DNA of 64,000 nucleotides, taken from Castor canadensis. Taxonomy: Eukaryota > Chordata > Mammalia > Rodentia > Castoridae. A program made the translations under genes and the position numbers. Below are positions 59,970 through 64,000 of this stretch, one piece after another. A model generated the notes under the pieces. That model did no database searches. It was not told where the DNA came from and was given only the letters and a program-made list of their open reading frames with translations. Location: the NCBI RefSeq assembly GCF_047511655.1, contig NC_133398.1:39127638-39191637 (forward strand), read 5' to 3'. Positions within the stretch are counted from its first letter, which is position 1; each line of letters opens with the position of its first letter.

Positions 59970-60830
59970 TCTCTTTTTTTTTTTTTTTTTCAGTGTTGGG
60001 GATTGAACCTAGGGTCTCTGATTTGCTAGGCAAGTGCTCTACTACTAAGCTTCAACCCTTACATTTATTATTTTTGGTAGTACTGGATGGGGTTTGAACT
60101 CAGGATCTCGCACCTTCTAGGTGGATGCTTTACCACTTGAGCCACACCCCTAGCTCTATTACTTTAAATGAAGTCAGACAATTCCAAGTAAAGCACTAAG
60201 CGCAGTATCTGGTACAAAGTTGGCATTCTGTGTGGTATTGGTTAGATTGGCAAACTTCAGAGGCAGCATGCAAGTGAATAAGTAAACCTTACCTGGTCTA
60301 TCCTAATTTCAGATTAATGGCTTGACTGCTTTTTGTTGTTGTTTGTTTTTGAGATAGAGTCTTGCTGTATAGCCCAGGGTATCCTCAAACTCAAGATACT
60401 CCTGCCTTGGCCTTCTGGGTGTTTGTATTATAGGTTTGTACCACTTTTTTTTTTTTTTTTTTTTTGCAGTACTGGGGCTTGAACTCAGGGCCTTCACCTT
60501 GAGCCACTCCACCACTCCTATTTTTGTGAAAGGTTTTTCGAGATAGGGTCTCTCAAAGTATTTGCCCAGCCTGGCTTTGAACAGTGATCCTCCTAATCTC
60601 TACCTCCTGAGTAGCTAGGATTACAGGCGTGAGCCACCAGCACCTGGCATTGTGCCACTATTAACAGTTAATTACTAGTGCTTATTTGGGGGGAGGAGTA
60701 GCAAGTGCTACTGAATGTACCAATAAGCTACATCCCATCTTTTTTTATTTTTATTTTTTGGTGGTACTGGGGTTTGAACTCATGCTTGCTGGGCATGTAC
60801 TTTTACCACTTGAGCTACACCTCCTGTCCT
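59970..60830 (-). repeat. Antisense SINE run
   Basis: 59970-60058 and 60072-60157 ID, 60333-60445 B1-like, 60445-60647 dimer with the shortened ID half flanked by TTGTACCACT and TTGTGCCACT, 60752-60830 ID. Confidence 0.75.
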
Positions 60831-61478
60831 ACATCCCCATCTCTTACAAGTGCTTTTTACAATCATTCATACCTAAGTTCCCTGTTGATATTGAGTGAGT
60901 AGATTGTACTAAATTGTTTTGTTAAATTCAAACAGATTTAACAAATTCTTTTTGTTAATTTCCTAGTATTAACAGGCAGACATCTCTGCTACTCAGTGCT
61001 TGATATATATCAGTCAAGAAAGACTCTGAAGTGTTGGAAAACTGCAGATTTGGGGCTAGGTCATTCCTTTATAAATGAGTGCTCAAGAAAAGGTTTATTC
61101 ATAAATGGTATCTAATTAATGAAGAAATATTTTAAGAGTAGTCATCTGTGTGGTTCTGCTAATAATGAGAAATGCATAACGCCAAACAAAGTATATTTTT
61201 TGAAAATCAGATCAGTAAAAATAAAGTGAGAGCTTTTGAAGGATGGGCAAATCAAATGTTGGGAAAGAAAACTGTACCCTATCCCATGCCTCCTAAGCAG
61301 TCTTTGAGCTATTTTCCAAAGAATCAGACTGGAGGAGGGGGAGGATTCCTTTCCTCACAAAGGGTTTTCATTAATAATTTTTCCCTGGCCTATTTGGGGG
61401 AAATGGCTCAGGTTGTTTAATTAGGAGAAAAAACTGCCTATTGAGCAGTGGGAAGGATTCCTAGATCTTCAGGGTTCT
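60831..61478. other. Repeat-free intronic block
   Basis: About 650 bases without SINEs, downstream of the ATG exon. No gene recognised; the open frame at 61172-61420 has no known relative. Confidence 0.5.
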
Positions 61479-62502
61479 TTCTTTTTGTTATTTGTGAAAT
61501 AGGTTCTCAAAATGTTGCTCAGGTTGCCCTTAAATTCCTAGGTTCTCTTCTGGTGTAGATTCCTGAGTAGCTGGACTGCAGGCATGTATGTACCACAATG
61601 TCCAGCTGATCTTCAGATTTTCATACTCCTTTTGTAAAAGTACTTTGAGAATTTTTTCAAAAAGACAGTATTAGGGGATTAGAGAAATTGTTCATGTTAG
61701 TCTGAGGGTATAAGTCAGTGGTAGAACACTTGCTTAGCCAGCATGAGGCCCTAGTTGAGACCCAGCACTACAAAAAAGATTGCTCATGTTCATTTATCTA
61801 CTAATCCCATACTAGGAAGTATTTTCTGAGGAAGTTACCTTATATTGTGAACAAAAGGGCTTTATTTGGTAAGATGTTAATTGCTTACTTCTAAATATTG
61901 GGTGGTAGCAATGTTCTGAGATGACTCATCAAGTTGCCTGCTGAAAGTCAATGCTTTTTTGTGGTTTTTTTTTTTCTCTTGGGCTTTGAACCTGGGGTTT
62001 GAGCTCATGGCCTTGTGCTTGTGGCAGGTGCTCTGCTGTTTGAACTGTGCAATAGCCCTGACAGAAGGTGCTTTTGAATTTGTATAAACCTGAGTTGCAG
62101 TTGTTTGGATCTTTGATCCTTCACTATACTAACTATATAATATAGCTGTCTTCCCTCCCCCCGTTCTGTGCACAGTGTTCCCTCTCCCCCCCCTCACCTG
62201 TTTGAAGTCAGGACCTTGTGCTTGCTAGGCAAGTGTTCTACCACTTGAGCCACACCTCCAGTTTGTTTTTGTTTGTTTGTTTTGTTTTCCTTTTGAGACA
62301 TTGTCTTACCATATAGCCCAGGTTGGTTTTGAAATCCATCTTCCTGTCTCAGCCTCCTAAATGCTTAGATTATAGGAATTACAAGTATGCACTGCTACCA
62401 TAATGGCTTCTTTTTTTTTCCTTTTTGGGGGTACTGGGGTTGGAACTCAGGGCCTTACACTTGCTAGAAAGATCCTCTACCATTTGAACCAGACACCAGT
62501 TC
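61479..62502. repeat. SINE cluster
   Basis: 61479-61606 (-) B1-like, 61700-61779 (+) ID, 61966-62059 (-) ID, 62195-62262 (-) ID, 62264-62407 (-) B1-like, 62410-62502 (-) ID. Confidence 0.7.
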
Positions 62503-63795
62503 TTAAGGTGGCTTTTGATTCTCTTTTGAATCTCAGTCTTTTAAATAACAGTTTTTAAGACTCTTAAAGATTTGTGAGTTAGTACAAATAGTCACTGAAA
62601 ACCCTTTTTTCTAGATCTCCTGAATGTTAATATTTCTACTGCATTTTAACCTTTTCTCCATTATTTCCAGTTTTCCTAAATCTTTTTTTAGCAGTTTTGG
62701 GGATGAACTCAGCTTTGTGAATACTTTACCACTGACCTACACTCCTCTGAACATTTTGAGAATAAGTTGCAGACAAGATGCTTTTTATAATTTTTTGTTG
62801 TTTTTTGCTTGAACTCAGGCCCTTGTGCTTGCTAGGCAGGTGATTTACCACTTGAGCCACTCCACCAGCCCAAGTCCTTGATCTTGCATTGTATTTAGGT
62901 GTCAGTTCTTCAAGTGTCTCTATATCCTCTTCACTGTCTGCTGCACTCTCTTTCTCTCCCTCTCTCTGTGCTTAAGCACATGCTCTACCACTGAGTTACA
63001 CCTGCAGCCTCTTCAATCTCTTTGTTTTTTGGTACTAGGTGTTAAACTCAGGGCCTTGAGCATGGGAGGCAGGCACTTTACTACTTGAGCCATGTCCTGT
63101 TTTCTTTCTAGTTACTTTCCAAATAGGGTCTCATGTTTTTGGCCTGCCCAGCTTGTACCTAGATCCTCATATTTACACTTCCCATGTAGCTGGAATGGAG
63201 TTGGGATGACAAATCCACACTACCATACAAGCTTTTCATTGGTTGAGGTGTGGGGTCTTACAAACTTTTTTCCTGAACTAGCCTCCAAACTGGATCTTCC
63301 TGATCTCTGCTTTCCAGATAGCTAGGATTACAGATGTAAACCACTGAGCTCAACCTTTCATTAATTTTTTCCCTAGGGCTTCAACTCAGGGCACACCTTG
63401 AGCCACTCCACCAGCGGCTCACCCCCTCCTTTTTCTTTTATTTTGGTGATAGGTTTTTTCAAGGTAGGGTCTTGAGAACTATTTGCCTGGGATGGCTTTG
63501 AACAGAGATCCTCCTGATTTCTGCCCCCTGAGTAGCTAGGAATACAGGTGTGAGCCACTGGCACCCAGCAAGCTTTGCCTTTTATATTGTTTTTTGAGAC
63601 AGGGTCTCACTATGTAGCCAGGGTGGTCTCAAAGTCTTTGTTGTCATCTTTGTTGGGTTTTTTGGCGGTACTGGGGGTTGAGGTCAGGACTGTACCACTT
63701 GAGCCACTCTGCCAGCCTATGGCTTAGAATTCTTGATCCTCCTACCTCAGTCTTTTGAGTGCTAGGATTATAAGCATGTATCACCATTTTAGTCT
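62503..63795 (-). repeat. Antisense SINE run
   Basis: 62681-62750 ID, 62792-62871 ID, 62965-63012 ID remnant, 63022-63232 and 63250-63356 worn dimer pieces, 63367-63570 dimer with the shortened ID half, and a B1-like monomer (63586-63640 and 63717-63795) split by an ID monomer (63652-63716). Confidence 0.65.
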
Positions 63796-63945
63796 CTCTT
63801 AAGGTGGAAATGTTCCTCAATTTCATGACCCTGATGTATTGAAGAATATGGATCATTTACTTTGTAAACTGTCTTGCAATTTGGATTTGTCTGATATTTC
63901 CTCATGAATTGGATTATGCATTTTTGTTAGAAGTACCATAGACGT

Positions 63946-63949
63946 GATT

Positions 63950-63984
<35 letters not shown>

Positions 63985-64000
63985 TTGGCCAGTACTGGGG
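63946..64000 (-). repeat. (TTTA)n and the start of another antisense SINE
   Basis: About ten TTTA units, then GGCCAGTACTGGGG, the start of an antisense ID or dimer copy that runs out of the window. Confidence 0.75.

Noticed and set aside
59711-64000. Search for the second coding exon of UBAP2
   Set aside because: I found no frame matching the region before or within the UBA domain; the exon is probably beyond the window.

Overview
This is mammalian nuclear DNA, almost certainly from a rodent. Genes are sparse, introns are large with GT-AG borders, and there is one CpG-rich promoter. At least a third of the window is SINEs of two linked kinds: a tRNA/ID-like monomer of about 80-90 bp, and a dimer of about 200 bp that joins a 7SL/B1-like left half to an ID-like right half (the B1-dID style of squirrel-related and beaver-related rodents). 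The sequence of these SINEs, and of a young L1 3' end, looks to me like beaver (Castor). That species call is inference from memory of repeat consensus, not a search result.

Layout. (1) 1-8255: the last five exons of DCAF12 on the plus strand, coding about the C-terminal 219 residues (WD repeats), then a 1.9 kb 3' UTR with an AATAAA near 8233. Intron 2 of this stretch holds an antisense ERV-type LTR. (2) 8256-35900: intergenic DNA packed with SINEs. It contains old mammalian repeats (MIR, MaLR-like LTR pieces), a full-length but broken RPS16 retrocopy (19083-19652, minus), an LTR-like element with internal tandem repeats (about 24844-25388), a 3' L1 end with target-site duplication (25670-26086), and a pair of nearly identical inverted segments (28811-29353 and 34073-34601). 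(3) 35930-37150: CpG-rich promoter region with a ZNF143/THAP11-like site, two CACGTG boxes and a CRE-like site, giving the non-coding first exon of UBAP2 (about 36590-36691). (4) 36692-64000: UBAP2 intron 1, the ATG exon (59575-59710, ATG at 59612) and the start of the next intron. The order DCAF12 then UBAP2, both in the same direction, is the arrangement known on human 9p13.3.

The two genes are neighbours, not an operon. DCAF12 is a substrate receptor for CUL4-DDB1 ubiquitin ligase; UBAP2 is a UBA-domain protein tied to ubiquitin and RNP biology. I see no new gene system. The most unusual items are the inverted pair with signs of sequence homogenisation, the structure and nesting of the SINE families, and repeat-poor intronic blocks that may be conserved regulatory DNA. 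SINE ends are read by eye and may be off by several bases.
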